Numbered from the stretch's first letter, positions 28,667 through 37,552 are shown. The stretch is DNA of 64,000 nt from Mycobacterium paraffinicum (GCF_001907675.1 NZ_MPNT01000031.1:6489-70488), one strand, 5' to 3'. Made by a program: numbers and translations. The notes: generated by a model not told the origin, from the letters alone.

Positions 28667-28994
28667 TACTTTCCTTCATCGTTTCGGATGCTGCTGCATG
28701 CCACCCCGCACCGTTCGCATCGTACGCGGTGCGGGTGCATTTCTGCCCTTTCGGCGGAACCGCGGAATGGTCAATGGTCGGCCATTTAGCTGCCCGTCCG
28801 GCCGGGCGACGTAATCCCGGACCTTGCGCAACCGTCGAGAAAACGACCGAGTCGGCCATCCCGCGCTGGTGAGCCGCGATGACCTTGTTCCGCGCCGGTT
28901 GGGCGTGAAGCTGCGACCCACGAAAGCACCGACTGCGACGATGATACATGATAAGTCTTATTGTAGAGCACTTGTGGACTATCGAGGAGTGTGA
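28667..28994. promoter_or_regulatory. Divergent promoter region of TetR and E1 operons
   Basis: The 328-bp region has no convincing gene. Its last 60 bp are A+T-rich and contain the 11-bp palindrome ATAAG-T-CTTAT at 28951-28961, followed by TATTGT (28959-28964) as a possible -10 and CGAGGAG (28982-28988) as ribosome site for the ATG at 28995. The rest is unremarkable. Confidence 0.45.
28951..28961. promoter_or_regulatory. Candidate TetR operator (11-bp palindrome)
   Basis: ATAAG and CTTAT flank a central T, 34 bp before the E1 start codon and overlapping a possible -10. A related half-site, TAAGAC, occurs upstream of the P450 at 33040 (32995-33000) and as a full inverted repeat at 47804-47822. 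The neighbouring divergent TetR gene is the natural candidate protein. Confidence 0.4.
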
Positions 28995-31016
28995 ATGACA
29001 ACTCGGTTAGACGCCGAACCGTCGTCGAGGGCGGGCGATCGGGCGGTTGCGCTGTACCGATTGATGAGCAGGGTCCATCACGGTGACAAACGTGTCCGCA
29101 GGGCTCTGTCTTCGGGTGAGGCTGCCATGAGTTACTGGCCGGTCGAGGGTCAGGAAGCGATGTCGGCTGGTGCGATGCTTGCCCTGACAGAGGGTGATCG
29201 GCTCGTCACTACTTACCGTGGTTTGGGCGACGTCCTCGCGAAGGGCATCGAGCTGCGCGGGTACTTCGCCGAGATTCTCGGTCGTCGTGACGGGTTGTCT
29301 CGTGGTAAGGCCGGCGCGATGGGCATCTGCGACCCCGATCACGGCATCGCGTGGACTACCGGGATCGTTGGTGCCGGACCTTTGATCGCGAACGGTGTTG
29401 CCCTAGCGGCCAAGCGCCGCAACACGGGGCAGGTGGTGTTGGTCAGCTTCGGTGACGGCGCCACCAGTATCGGCTATGTCCACGAGGCGATGAACATGGC
29501 GGCCTTGTGGTCGCTGCCGGTGATCTTTTTGTGTCAGAACAATTCTTGGGCCGAGGGCACCGCTTTCGATCGCTACACCCGCGTCACGAGACTCTCTGAT
29601 CGGGCGTCGGGGTATGGCATGCCCGGTGTGACGGTCGATGGCACCGATCCAGACGCGGTCTATGAGGCTGTCGCCGCCGCTGCTGAGCGGGCGCGCGGCA
29701 AGCAAGGGCCCACGTTCGTCGAGGCGGTCGGCTACCGACTTCAAGGGCACTACTTCGGTGATGCGATGGCCTACGCCGATCAAGATGAACTCGCGGCCAA
29801 GCGGGCTGATCCGCCGTTCGCCCGCTATCGGCGGCGCCTCATCGACAACGCGACGGCCAGCGCCGCAGAGCTTGAGGCAATCGATGCGCAGATCGCTGCG
29901 GACCTGGACGCGGCGTTCGCCGCGGCGGTCGCCTCTGCGCCGCCGGACGTCGACGAGCTGACTCGAGATGTGTTCGCCCATCACGGTTCGGAACTGTCGA
30001 AGACCGCTCAGGTGGTCGTCGATTTGCCGGGTGGTGAGACCGAAGAGTTGGGGTTGGTGCAGGCCATCAATCGCACGTTAGACCGCGCCATGGCCGCCGA
30101 CGAATCGATCATCCTGCTCGGAGAGGACATCGGAGATCGGTCTGGCGGTGGCATGTTCAAGATCACCGCAGGTCTGTCGGGTAAGTACGGCGAGGATCGG
30201 GTGCTTGACACCCCGATCGCGGAGTCCTCGATCATCGGGGCCGCGCTCGGGGCTGCACTTGCGGGCCTGCGCCCGGTAGCCGAGTTGATGTTCATGGACT
30301 TCCTCGGCGTCGCCATGGATCAGATCGCCAACCACGCCGCGAAGGTGCGCTACATGTCGGGAGGGCGGCAGGGAGCGCCGATGGTGATCCGGACCATGGT
30401 CGGAACGGCTGCCGGTCCGCAACATTCGCAGGCTGTCGAAGCGTGGGCGATGCACACGCCCGGATTGAAGGTGGTGTGGCCCAGCACCGCCGCGGACGCG
30501 GTCGGGCTGCTCGGCGCCTGCCTCGCCGATGACGACCCCTGTCTTTTCGTGGAATCGATGAAGCTGTATTACGGCGGAGGCAAAGGACCTGTGCCGCTCG
30601 CCGACTACGTCATTCCGCTCGGCGTGGCAGACGTGAAACGTGAGGGTAGCGACGTCACCGTCGTCAGCTACGGCGTCATGGTGCACGCCGCATTGGAGGC
30701 AGCCGAACAACTTGCGGCTGACGGCATTTCGGTGGAAGTGGTCGATCTGCGCTCGCTTGTGCCACTCGATCTGGCCACGGTACTCGCGTCGGTGCGAAAG
30801 ACGACGCGTCTTGTGGTCGCGCACGAGTCGGTCGGATTCTGCGGTCCGGGCGCCGAGATCGCTGCTGCGGTCGGTGCAGAACTCTTCGGCGTGCTCGCCG
30901 CCCCTATCCAACGTGTCGCCGGCACCTATACCCCGGTGCCCCGTGCCGCCACGTTGGAGGCGGCTTGCCGACCAGGCGCAGCGCAGCTACAGGAAGCCAT
31001 TAGGAGGATCGTGTGA
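28995..31016 (+). CDS. 2-oxoacid dehydrogenase E1, alpha and beta subunits fused
   Basis: Thiamine-diphosphate enzyme decarboxylating a 2-oxoacid and passing the acyl group to a lipoyl domain. The 673-residue chain joins an alpha domain (about 1-335), with the ThDP motif GDG at 153-155 and its NN at 182-183, to a beta domain (about 350-673) with LLGEDIGDRSGGGMFKIT and the PQHSQ segment near the phosphate loop. Fusion of the two is uncommon; acetoin and branched-chain E1s are normally separate genes. It overlaps the lipoyl gene by 4 bases, and no E2 acyltransferase or E3 gene is in the window. Confidence 0.9.
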   Translation: MTTRLDAEPSSRAGDRAVALYRLMSRVHHGDKRVRRALSSGEAAMSYWPVEGQEAMSAGAMLALTEGDRLVTTYRGLGDVLAKGIELRGYFAEILGRRDGLSRGKAGAMGICDPDHGIAWTTGIVGAGPLIANGVALAAKRRNTGQVVLVSFGDGATSIGYVHEAMNMAALWSLPVIFLCQNNSWAEGTAFDRYTRVTRLSDRASGYGMPGVTVDGTDPDAVYEAVAAAAERARGKQGPTFVEAVGYRLQGHYFGDAMAYADQDELAAKRADPPFARYRRRLIDNATASAAELEAIDAQIAADLDAAFAAAVASAPPDVDELTRDVFAHHGSELSKTAQVVVDLPGGETEELGLVQAINRTLDRAMAADESIILLGEDIGDRSGGGMFKITAGLSGKYGEDRVLDTPIAESSIIGAALGAALAGLRPVAELMFMDFLGVAMDQIANHAAKVRYMSGGRQGAPMVIRTMVGTAAGPQHSQAVEAWAMHTPGLKVVWPSTAADAVGLLGACLADDDPCLFVESMKLYYGGGKGPVPLADYVIPLGVADVKREGSDVTVVSYGVMVHAALEAAEQLAADGISVEVVDLRSLVPLDLATVLASVRKTTRLVVAHESVGFCGPGAEIAAAVGAELFGVLAAPIQRVAGTYTPVPRAATLEAACRPGAAQLQEAIRRIV

Positions 31017-31240
31017 CCGAAGTGCGTTTGCCCAAACCCGGTGACGCTATTGACGAGGCCGAAATCACCAAGTTCTTGATCGAGGAAGGTGCGACGGTCA
31101 GCGAAGGTGATCCGCTGTATTCGCTGGCCACCGACAAAGTGGAGATGGACATTGAGGCGCCGTCATCGGGGACGGTGGCGTGGAAGGTCGAAGAGGGCGG
31201 CACCTACGACATCGGCACCTTGGTCGCGGTGATCTCATGA
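31013..31240 (+). CDS. Stand-alone lipoyl (biotinyl-lipoyl) domain protein
   Basis: Seventy-five residues constitute just one lipoyl domain: PKPGDAIDEAEITKFLIEEG, then the modified lysine K42 in ATDKVEMDIEAP, and GTVAWKVEEGGTYDIGTLVAVI. There is no peripheral-subunit-binding or acyltransferase domain, so it cannot act as a complete E2. The lysine context DKVEMDI is typical of lipoylated domains of 2-oxoacid dehydrogenases rather than biotin carriers (MKM). GTG start overlaps the E1 stop and its stop overlaps the crotonase start, so it is made with them. Confidence 0.88.
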   Translation: MTEVRLPKPGDAIDEAEITKFLIEEGATVSEGDPLYSLATDKVEMDIEAPSSGTVAWKVEEGGTYDIGTLVAVIS

Positions 31241-32091
31241 CGCAGCTGCCAACACACGTTGACCTCCACGCCCGCGAACTGTCCGCCGGAATCGACGGCG
31301 ACGTACTAACCGTGACGATTAACAGGCCCGAGAAGCGCAACGCCGTCACCGTCGACGGCTATCACGGAATCAAGCGAGCCGCGATGATCGTGGCCGAGGA
31401 ACCCGCATTGAATTTCCTGGTGATCACGGGCACCGGCGACGCGTTCTGCACTGGCGGTGACATGGGCTCGGACAACAATCCAGACCGGCGCTGGGATCTG
31501 TTCACTGAAACCTACGACGCCACACCGTTCGAGACGCTGGGGAAAATCCCGAAGATCGTCCTGTGTGCGATCAACGGCCTAGCGCTCGGCGGCGGCCTTG
31601 TCATGTCGCTCTACGCCGATCTGGTGATCGCCTCCGATCAAGCTCGCTTGCGTGTTCCGGACCTGACACGAGGGGTGTACGAAGCGTTCGTCGCCGCACG
31701 CATTCCTCAGCGCATCGGCACTCTGAGGGCGAATCACTTGATCTACGGCAACGATTGGATAGACGCGGCCGAAGCCGAGCGGTTGGGTCTCGTCGGCAAG
31801 GTGGTGCCGCACGACTCGCTCGCCGCCGAAACCGCCGCGCTCCTCGATAGGGTGCGCAACACCGGTCCCGCGGCTCGCGCGGCGATGAAGCGGGAGATGG
31901 CCCGGGCGCTACCCGCGGTGGATGTGTCCGGCTACTGGTCATCGATGGGAACCGCCGAGCAAATCGAGGCGTTCAGTGCGTTCCTCGAGAAGCGGCAGCC
32001 GAACTGGCCCGTGACCAACGACCGCACAGTGTTTGCGGCACGCCGGCGATCGAGCTGGGCACCCGGGCATAAGGACTCCGGGAAAGGCTGA
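31237..32091 (+). CDS. Enoyl-CoA hydratase/isomerase (crotonase)
   Basis: A 284-residue crotonase, third gene of the E1/lipoyl operon. Oxyanion-hole segments are GTGDAFCTGGDMG and INGLALGGGLVMSLYADL. The usual second glutamate region reads DLTRGVYEAF, so the reaction may not be plain hydration. A long C-terminal tail after the trimerisation helix is basic (ARRRSSWAPGHKDSGKG). ATG at 31237 overlaps the lipoyl gene by 4 bases; the frame is open to 31180 but inside the lipoyl coding region. Its coupling with an E1 is unusual. Confidence 0.88.
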   Translation: MTQLPTHVDLHARELSAGIDGDVLTVTINRPEKRNAVTVDGYHGIKRAAMIVAEEPALNFLVITGTGDAFCTGGDMGSDNNPDRRWDLFTETYDATPFETLGKIPKIVLCAINGLALGGGLVMSLYADLVIASDQARLRVPDLTRGVYEAFVAARIPQRIGTLRANHLIYGNDWIDAAEAERLGLVGKVVPHDSLAAETAALLDRVRNTGPAARAAMKREMARALPAVDVSGYWSSMGTAEQIEAFSAFLEKRQPNWPVTNDRTVFAARRRSSWAPGHKDSGKG

Positions 32092-32121
32092 AACCTTGTG
32101 ATCACGACAAATTTCGTGCAC

Positions 32122-32934
32122 TTACACGCGGTCCGCCGGCTTGGCGGCCTTTTGCATCAGTTCGGCCATGTAGTCCAAAAACTCTTTCGAGCCCGTCACG
32201 ACCGCCTGCAGGTCGTTGCTGGCTTGCTGATGCGTCCTGAAACCCATGTTCTCCCAGGCACGTAAGATTCCGGCCTTGGTCGCCTGCAGAGTGATCAGAG
32301 GCGCCTTCGCGATCTTCGCCGCCAAATCCTCGACCTCGGCCTCGAGTTGATCCCTCGGTACGACTCGGTTCACCAGTCCGAACTCAAGTGCCTGCGCAGC
32401 GGTGATCTTCTGTGCGGTGTAAAGGTATTCAGCGGCACGCTTGTAGTTCATGAACACCCACGGCTCGAACATGGTTTCCGACCCGGGAAGCCCGAAGCCG
32501 GGAACAAGCGGCATCTGAAACCACGCGTCGTCGCTGCACACGGTAATTTCTGGAATGAGGGCCCACGTCGTGCCGCCACCGATGGCATACCCGTGTACCT
32601 GCGCGATGACCGGCTTGGGAAACTCCCACAGTTTCAGCACCGGCCACAAGAACAACTGCGCCGCCGAACGCCACACTTTGCCCGAGGCCTCGATCTCGGC
32701 TTTGAACTCCGGGTAGCTGCCCTCGGGAATGTGGCCTGAACAGAATCCCTTGCCGTTCGCTTTGATGATGACGACCTTGATGTCGTAGTCGTACTGCGCG
32801 TCGTCGAGCGCCTCGTTGACGCCGTGCACCATCTCAGACGTTTGGGCATTGGCGCGATCGGCGTTATCCAGGATGATGCGCGCGATCGCCCCGTCCTTCT
32901 CGTAGACGACGTGGTCCAGCTGTCGCGTCTCCAC
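32122..32934 (-). CDS. Enoyl-CoA hydratase-related protein (crotonase)
   Basis: A 270-residue crotonase. The first oxyanion segment is NGKGFCSGHIPEG and the second VHGYAIGGGTTWALIPEITV. At the position where hydratases have a glutamate, GGGTTW has threonine, and the segment after it (QMPLVPGFGLPGSETMF) is atypical, so it may be a lyase or isomerase rather than a hydratase. GTG at 32934. It is divergent from the P450 at 33040 across a 105-bp promoter region and convergent with the previous crotonase. Confidence 0.85.
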   Translation of the reverse strand: METRQLDHVVYEKDGAIARIILDNADRANAQTSEMVHGVNEALDDAQYDYDIKVVIIKANGKGFCSGHIPEGSYPEFKAEIEASGKVWRSAAQLFLWPVLKLWEFPKPVIAQVHGYAIGGGTTWALIPEITVCSDDAWFQMPLVPGFGLPGSETMFEPWVFMNYKRAAEYLYTAQKITAAQALEFGLVNRVVPRDQLEAEVEDLAAKIAKAPLITLQATKAGILRAWENMGFRTHQQASNDLQAVVTGSKEFLDYMAELMQKAAKPADRV

Positions 32935-33039
32935 CTGATTACCTCCCGCTGTTGGTCTGCCTGGTGTTGAGAATGCTAACGCATGATGATGCCATAAGAC
33001 ATTTTCTGTAATACTGTTTCAGATGGAAGGACGGTGCCG
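32935..33039. promoter_or_regulatory. Divergent promoter region, crotonase and P450
   Basis: The 105-bp A+T-rich region contains TAATAC (33009-33014), a good extended -10 (CTGTAATACT) for the P450 gene, and the half-site TAAGAC at 32995-33000 that recurs elsewhere in the island. GGAAGG (33025-33030) is the ribosome site for ATG 33040. No -35 match is evident. Confidence 0.4.
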
Positions 33040-34236
33040 ATGACAACGACGGATCTGCGCTGGGATCCCTACGATCGCGCTCTGCACGCCGAACCGTACT
33101 CGGTGTGGAAACGGATGCGGGACGAAGCGCCTGTGTACTACAACGCGGAGCACGACTTTTACGCACTGAGCCGATTCGACGACGTCATGGCGGCGTCGTT
33201 GGACACCGAGACATTCTCATCTGAACACGGCATCATCCTCGACACCATCAGCCAGGAAGCACTGCCTGCGCCCCAGCCGATGATCATGATGGATCCACCC
33301 GACCACACCTGTCTGCGAAAGATGGTCAATCGCACGTTCTTTCGCAGCCGGATCGCCGGGCTTGAGGATCACATCCGCGAGCTGTGTAAGGGCTATCTGG
33401 ACCGCTACGTCGGATCCGGTGGATTCGACTACGTCGAAAGCTTCTCTGCCAAACTGCCGGTGATGGTGATCAGCTCGCTACTCGGCTTCCCCGAACAGGA
33501 TCATGACAACCTGCGCGAGTGGTCGGACGCACAGTTGCACCGCGACGAGGGGAGCACGGAACTCAGCGCGGAGGGAATCCAGGCGTCAGCTAATCTCTTC
33601 GGCTATTACCAGCAGCAGATCGAACTGCGTCGCCAACAGAGTGCGACCGATATCGTCAGCGACCTGATGACGTCGGACCTTGTGCTGCCCGACGCGAAAC
33701 CCCGTCGGCTTGACGACGGAGAGCTGCTGATGTTCATCGCGATGATCAACGTCGCGGGCAACGAAACGGTGGCGAGGCTTCTCGGGTGGGCAGCGCTCAC
33801 GCTGGCGCGCAATCCCGAGCAGCGTGCGAAATTGGTTGCGGATCCTGGATTGATCGGCGGCGCAGTAGAAGAGCTCCTCCGGTACGACGCACCGTCTCCG
33901 GTTCAGGGACGGTTCGCCCTGCGCGACGCTAGCTACCACGGCAACGTCATTCCGGCTGGAGCGAAGGTCGTCCTACTGACCGGCGCGGCCGGCCGTGACG
34001 AGCGTCAGTACGAGCGGCCGGACGACTTCGACGTGACACGAACCGGCATCCGCCACATCAGCTTCGGGCACGGCTCGCATTTCTGCTTGGGTGCTGCGCT
34101 GGCCCGGCTAGAGGCCAGGGTGGCTTTGGAAGAGACGTTGAAACGGTTCCCCCAGTGGGCCGTCGACGAGACCAGCGTCAAATTCGTCCACACCAGCTCG
34201 GTGCGCGGTCCGTCGAGCGTACCGATCTCGTTGTGA
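33040..34236 (+). CDS. Cytochrome P450
   Basis: A 398-residue soluble bacterial P450. The I-helix motif AGNET is at 239-243, the ExxR pair E278/R281 in EELLR, and the heme-ligating cysteine is C349 in FGHGSHFCLG. ATG at 33040 sits 9 bases after GGAAGG. Electron supply probably comes from one of the [3Fe-4S] ferredoxins in the island, since no reductase is fused. It faces an SRPBCC gene tail to tail and lies 0.9 kb from a Rieske oxygenase. CYP family number not assigned. Confidence 0.93.
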   Translation: MTTTDLRWDPYDRALHAEPYSVWKRMRDEAPVYYNAEHDFYALSRFDDVMAASLDTETFSSEHGIILDTISQEALPAPQPMIMMDPPDHTCLRKMVNRTFFRSRIAGLEDHIRELCKGYLDRYVGSGGFDYVESFSAKLPVMVISSLLGFPEQDHDNLREWSDAQLHRDEGSTELSAEGIQASANLFGYYQQQIELRRQQSATDIVSDLMTSDLVLPDAKPRRLDDGELLMFIAMINVAGNETVARLLGWAALTLARNPEQRAKLVADPGLIGGAVEELLRYDAPSPVQGRFALRDASYHGNVIPAGAKVVLLTGAAGRDERQYERPDDFDVTRTGIRHISFGHGSHFCLGAALARLEARVALEETLKRFPQWAVDETSVKFVHTSSVRGPSSVPISL

Positions 34237-34259
34237 CGTCGAGCTGACGACTGGACCAA

Positions 34260-34694
34260 TCAGTCTGCGATACGGGTCGTGGCGACATCAGCAAGCCATC
34301 CTGCCATCATCTCGTACACGGCTTCGACGGCATCGCGAGCAGCCTGCGCGTCGGCATCGGTCGAACCCAGCGGTTCGTAATCTACTTCCCAGCTGATAGC
34401 GGAGCCAGCCCGCGTGGGCCGCACAGCGACGACCGCGTCGAACCGAGCAACCGGTAGCGGATTGTTAGCGATTGAATAGCCAACCTCCATCCGTTCGGGA
34501 TTGAGATATGTCAATGTCTCGATTACCGGTTGATCCCCGGCACCGTGAATTAACCGCCGCATCCCGACGCCGTCACCATCGACGTCAACCCGATCTGCAA
34601 CCGGTATCCAGCTGACATCACCAAAGTTGGCGAGGAGTTTCCACACCGCCGAGGCTGTTGCGTCGAGTTCCTTCGTGACGACAATTTTGGGCAT
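34260..34694 (-). CDS. SRPBCC family protein (polyketide cyclase/START-like)
   Basis: A 144-residue helix-grip protein of the SRPBCC superfamily: ATASAVWKLLANFGDVSWIP at the N-terminus, ETLTYLNPERMEVGYSI in the middle, and a long C-terminal helix. Such proteins bind hydrophobic ligands in a deep cavity and may shield or cyclise them. ATG at 34694 (MPKIVVTKEL) is chosen over 34724. Convergent with the P450 (23 bp). It could chaperone the hydrophobic substrate; no catalytic residue can be asserted. Confidence 0.78.
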   Translation of the reverse strand: MPKIVVTKELDATASAVWKLLANFGDVSWIPVADRVDVDGDGVGMRRLIHGAGDQPVIETLTYLNPERMEVGYSIANNPLPVARFDAVVAVRPTRAGSAISWEVDYEPLGSTDADAQAARDAVEAVYEMMAGWLADVATTRIAD

Positions 34695-35123
34695 GGCGAA
34701 CCCTAACAGATTCGACACTGACACGGGGTTTGTCTCGCAGTTTCATTCCATCGCGATGAGGCCTATAGTTAGACAGTCCGGGTCGTTAGCCGTCGAACAT
34801 CCCGTTGAGCAGCGCTTAAAGGCCGCGCCCGGTCGCTACCGGCGGTCAGGGTGGTTCAGATCGGAAATGCGTCATAACACCAGGTATACATTTTGCGTTT
34901 CTCTGTTCTGTATGATCGCCTGTCGACGAACCTTGAGGAGCGGTGATGGGTTTTCGCGGAGTCGATCTGTCGGGATTGCGGGAGCCGCTGACGCCGTGGA
35001 CGGCATCGACGGTTCACCGACGACCGCTCGCATCGGTCGAAAAGTCGTCACACCAGCGGCCATCGCCTCCGATGACAATGTCGAAAAAGCATGCGCCGAT
35101 GAGCACATCGAAGGAGGTAGTTG
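34695..35123. other. Upstream region of the Rieske oxygenase, with a possible decayed small ORF
   Basis: A start with a good ribosome site (GAGGAG at 34934-34939, ATG at 34946) opens a 64-codon frame (MGFRGVDLSGLREPL...) ending at 35137 inside the next gene. After about 20 codons its composition becomes basic and gene-unlike, while the frame one base over becomes more protein-like (ARIGRKVVTPAAIASDDNVEKA...) and stops at 35124. This looks like a small gene broken by a frameshift, or a leader. ATACA/TGTAT half-sites flank the stretch at 34884-34913, a weak operator candidate. Confidence 0.35.
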
Positions 35124-36527
35124 ATGACCATCGTTGACGGCTCTGCCAACACTGAAACGGCCGGCGTCGTCCCCCGTCGGTACGCGTGCGGGGAGACATT
35201 CGTGCCGAAGGGACGCTACATCGACCCGGAATTCCTGCACCTCGAACTTGAACACCTGTTCACCCAGGTGTGGCAGCCGGCCTGTCGCGAAGAAGAGATC
35301 CCCGATCCGGGGAACTTCTGCGAGTACACCATCGGTCGGCAATCCATCATGGTGGTGCGCCAAAACGACGGCACTATCAAAGCCTTCTACAATGCGTGCA
35401 CTCATCGCGGCATGAAAGTGGTGCGGGGTCGAGGGTGCGCAGACGACGGCGTCCTGCGGTGCGGATTCCACGGCTGGCGTTACACGCTTGATGGTCGCTC
35501 GCAATTCGTCCCGAATCGCGACGAATTCCTGAATCGGCCACGAGAGCAGTGGGCGCTGCGTCGGGTGACGGTCGGCGCCTGGGGTGGCTGGGTGTTCATC
35601 ACGATGGCCGAGAACCCGCCGGAGCTGCTCGACTGGCTTGACCCGCTTCCGACGGCACTGGCACCGTTCCGGTTGGAAGACATGCGCTTCCGGTGGCGCA
35701 AGCGAACCGCTTTGGCCGCCAATTACAAGACCGTCATCGACGCTTTCATCGAGGGCTACCACTCGCCCGGCACGCACCCGCAGACGGTGCGGAGCGATCA
35801 GGGCGTGCGACCGTCCACGGCGCCTGCGGCACCCAACGAGTTCATTTACGCCCCGTACACGCCGACCACTGTGTACCGGAACCACTCGCGGTTCACGTAC
35901 ACCGTGCGGCCCGACAGCAACGGCGGCGCGGCACGCGCGGAACGGGAATCGTCACCAACGATCTTCGCCAACGGGATGCAATACCAATTCCTTGAGGTCA
36001 GATCCCTTGTCAGCGAGCGTGATTACCGGGTTGCGCAGCAGATGGCCGAGATGGAACCCGGTCCCATCCCGCCATTCATGGTGTATCACCAGATGTGCGA
36101 GGAATTGGCCATCGCCGAGGGCGTCGACTACCCGAAGATGTCGATGGAGGAGTACTTCGCGGGCAACGGCGACTGGCATGTCTTTCCCACCTTGGTCATT
36201 CTCGTGGAGAAGTCCTGCGTGCTCGGCTACCGCATGCTCCCTGATGCCGAGGACCCCAATCGCTGCGTGTTCGAGATGTTCTCGCTGGAACACTTCGCGC
36301 CTGGTGAGGTTCCGGAGACCAGCTGGCTCGAGTTCGAACGTTGGCAGGACCATGACGGCTGGGGGGAACTACCCACACAGGACCTCATGAACATCGATGC
36401 GATTCACGCGGGTATGCACTCGCGCGGATTTGACGGGCTGTGGCTCAACATCAATCAGGAGATGTCGATCCGCAACGAGCATCGGATCGCCGACCGCTTC
36501 ATTTTCGGCGTCGACGACCCCGCGTAG
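35124..36527 (+). CDS. Rieske-type ring-hydroxylating oxygenase, alpha subunit
   Basis: A 467-residue oxygenase. The Rieske [2Fe-2S] site is C92-x-H94 (CTHRG) and C113-x2-H116 (CGFHGW). The catalytic domain has the mononuclear iron motif with H213 and H218 in EGYHSPGTHP. The domain order and length are those of aromatic-ring or steroid Rieske oxygenases. ATG at 35124 follows AAGGAGGT by 6 bases. No beta subunit gene is present, suggesting a homo-oligomeric type. Electrons could come from the Rieske ferredoxin/NuoF-like pair at 40-41.8 kb. Substrate unknown. Confidence 0.92.
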   Translation: MTIVDGSANTETAGVVPRRYACGETFVPKGRYIDPEFLHLELEHLFTQVWQPACREEEIPDPGNFCEYTIGRQSIMVVRQNDGTIKAFYNACTHRGMKVVRGRGCADDGVLRCGFHGWRYTLDGRSQFVPNRDEFLNRPREQWALRRVTVGAWGGWVFITMAENPPELLDWLDPLPTALAPFRLEDMRFRWRKRTALAANYKTVIDAFIEGYHSPGTHPQTVRSDQGVRPSTAPAAPNEFIYAPYTPTTVYRNHSRFTYTVRPDSNGGAARAERESSPTIFANGMQYQFLEVRSLVSERDYRVAQQMAEMEPGPIPPFMVYHQMCEELAIAEGVDYPKMSMEEYFAGNGDWHVFPTLVILVEKSCVLGYRMLPDAEDPNRCVFEMFSLEHFAPGEVPETSWLEFERWQDHDGWGELPTQDLMNIDAIHAGMHSRGFDGLWLNINQEMSIRNEHRIADRFIFGVDDPA

Positions 36528-36547
36528 TTGAGACACGTCAGGCACCT

Positions 36548-36770
36548 GAAGATAGTGCCACGGGGTAATATGTGAACTGGCAATGCGTTTCGTCCATAGC
36601 CATGTGCGAGCGGAGCGCGGAGTGGCCCAGTACCGCGCCCGACGGGTGCGCAATCAGTTCCGGGCAGATGACAAAGGGCGTCAGGTGGCGGCGGCGACCC
36701 TGCGGCAGCCTGCCGAGCGCCGCGAGATCGATGCCGAGCGGGACTGGTAAAGGGGCCGTAGCGGCGACTT
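36548..36770 (-). pseudogene. Coding-like fragment without a start, unidentified
   Basis: On the minus strand a frame ending in TGA at about 36546-36548 reads ...GIDLAALGRLPQG, then LTPFVICPELIAHPSG, and HMAMDETHCQFTYYPVALSSGA. It has strong G/C preference at third positions and protein-like composition, but no ATG/GTG/TTG start until the late HMAMD, and upstream it runs into the end of the TetR gene in another frame. I cannot identify the family. It may be the 3' remnant of a deleted gene. Confidence 0.3.
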
Positions 36771-37448
36771 CTAGCCTTTGGGCCGCTTGGCTGGGGACAG
36801 CAGAACGGTCAGGTGGTCAACCAATTCGTCAGCGACGGTTTCGATTGGTACCCCTCGGTCGGTGACGACCCAATCGGTGAGCCAGACTTGCAACGCGGAG
36901 ACGATGAGACCTGCCACGACCGACGGTCTGGCCGGTGCTATCTCGTCTGCGGCCAGCGCCGCTTCGACGCCGCGAGTGAGCATTTCCAAGCCAGCACGCA
37001 TGTTCATTCGTTGGCTGCCGCGACCGGCGTCGGTGCCAACGATCGCGGTCGCCCAGCTGAAGCCTTCTCGTATGTGAAGCGCGAGGAAATTCGGATTATT
37101 GCCGAAGAACGTCACCTGTGCGCGTACGCCGGCCAAGAGGTTTTCCAAAGCGGTGGTGCAGCCCGCAGTGGCGTTCCTGACCGTGTCGAGTAACTCGTTC
37201 ATTCGTTGGGCCTGTAAAACGTCCCAAATCTCGTCTTTCCCCTTGAAGTTCTTGTAGACGGTGGCCAACGAGACGTCAGCCGCCGCAGCGATCGCATTCA
37301 CCTTGGCGCCGGCGAAGCCGTCCTTAGCGAATTCGAACTCAGCGGCGATGAGAATCCGTTGCCGGTACAACTGTCGTCGAGACTCGCCGGTGCTTGGCCC
37401 AAGCGAGCCTCGTGCAGCAGTTCTCACCCCAGAATCCCCACTCGTCAC
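36771..37448 (-). CDS. TetR/AcrR family regulator
   Basis: A 225-residue regulator. The HTH is AKVNAIAAAADVSLATVYKNF at about 47-67, preceded by a long disordered N-terminus. The C-terminal domain is generic. It lies downstream of the Rieske oxygenase (opposite strand) and 104 bp upstream of nothing but the promoter-less 3' end of the EBP-like gene, so its target is uncertain; the Rieske and EBP-like genes are the closest candidates. GTG start at 37448. Confidence 0.87.
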   Translation of the reverse strand: MTSGDSGVRTAARGSLGPSTGESRRQLYRQRILIAAEFEFAKDGFAGAKVNAIAAAADVSLATVYKNFKGKDEIWDVLQAQRMNELLDTVRNATAGCTTALENLLAGVRAQVTFFGNNPNFLALHIREGFSWATAIVGTDAGRGSQRMNMRAGLEMLTRGVEAALAADEIAPARPSVVAGLIVSALQVWLTDWVVTDRGVPIETVADELVDHLTVLLSPAKRPKG

Positions 37449-37552
37449 CGCGGATTGCGTGCTGACACGATAGCCGCACCGAGTAAACGCAGCCCGCCGC
37501 CCCGAAGGGGATGAGGCCGGCGCGCACTTTGCAGGCTCTCCCCACGCACGTG

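Noticed and set aside
31013..31240. Biotin carrier protein instead of a lipoyl domain
   Set aside because: The modified lysine is in DKVEMDI, not the MKM context of biotinylated domains, and no carboxylase genes are nearby.
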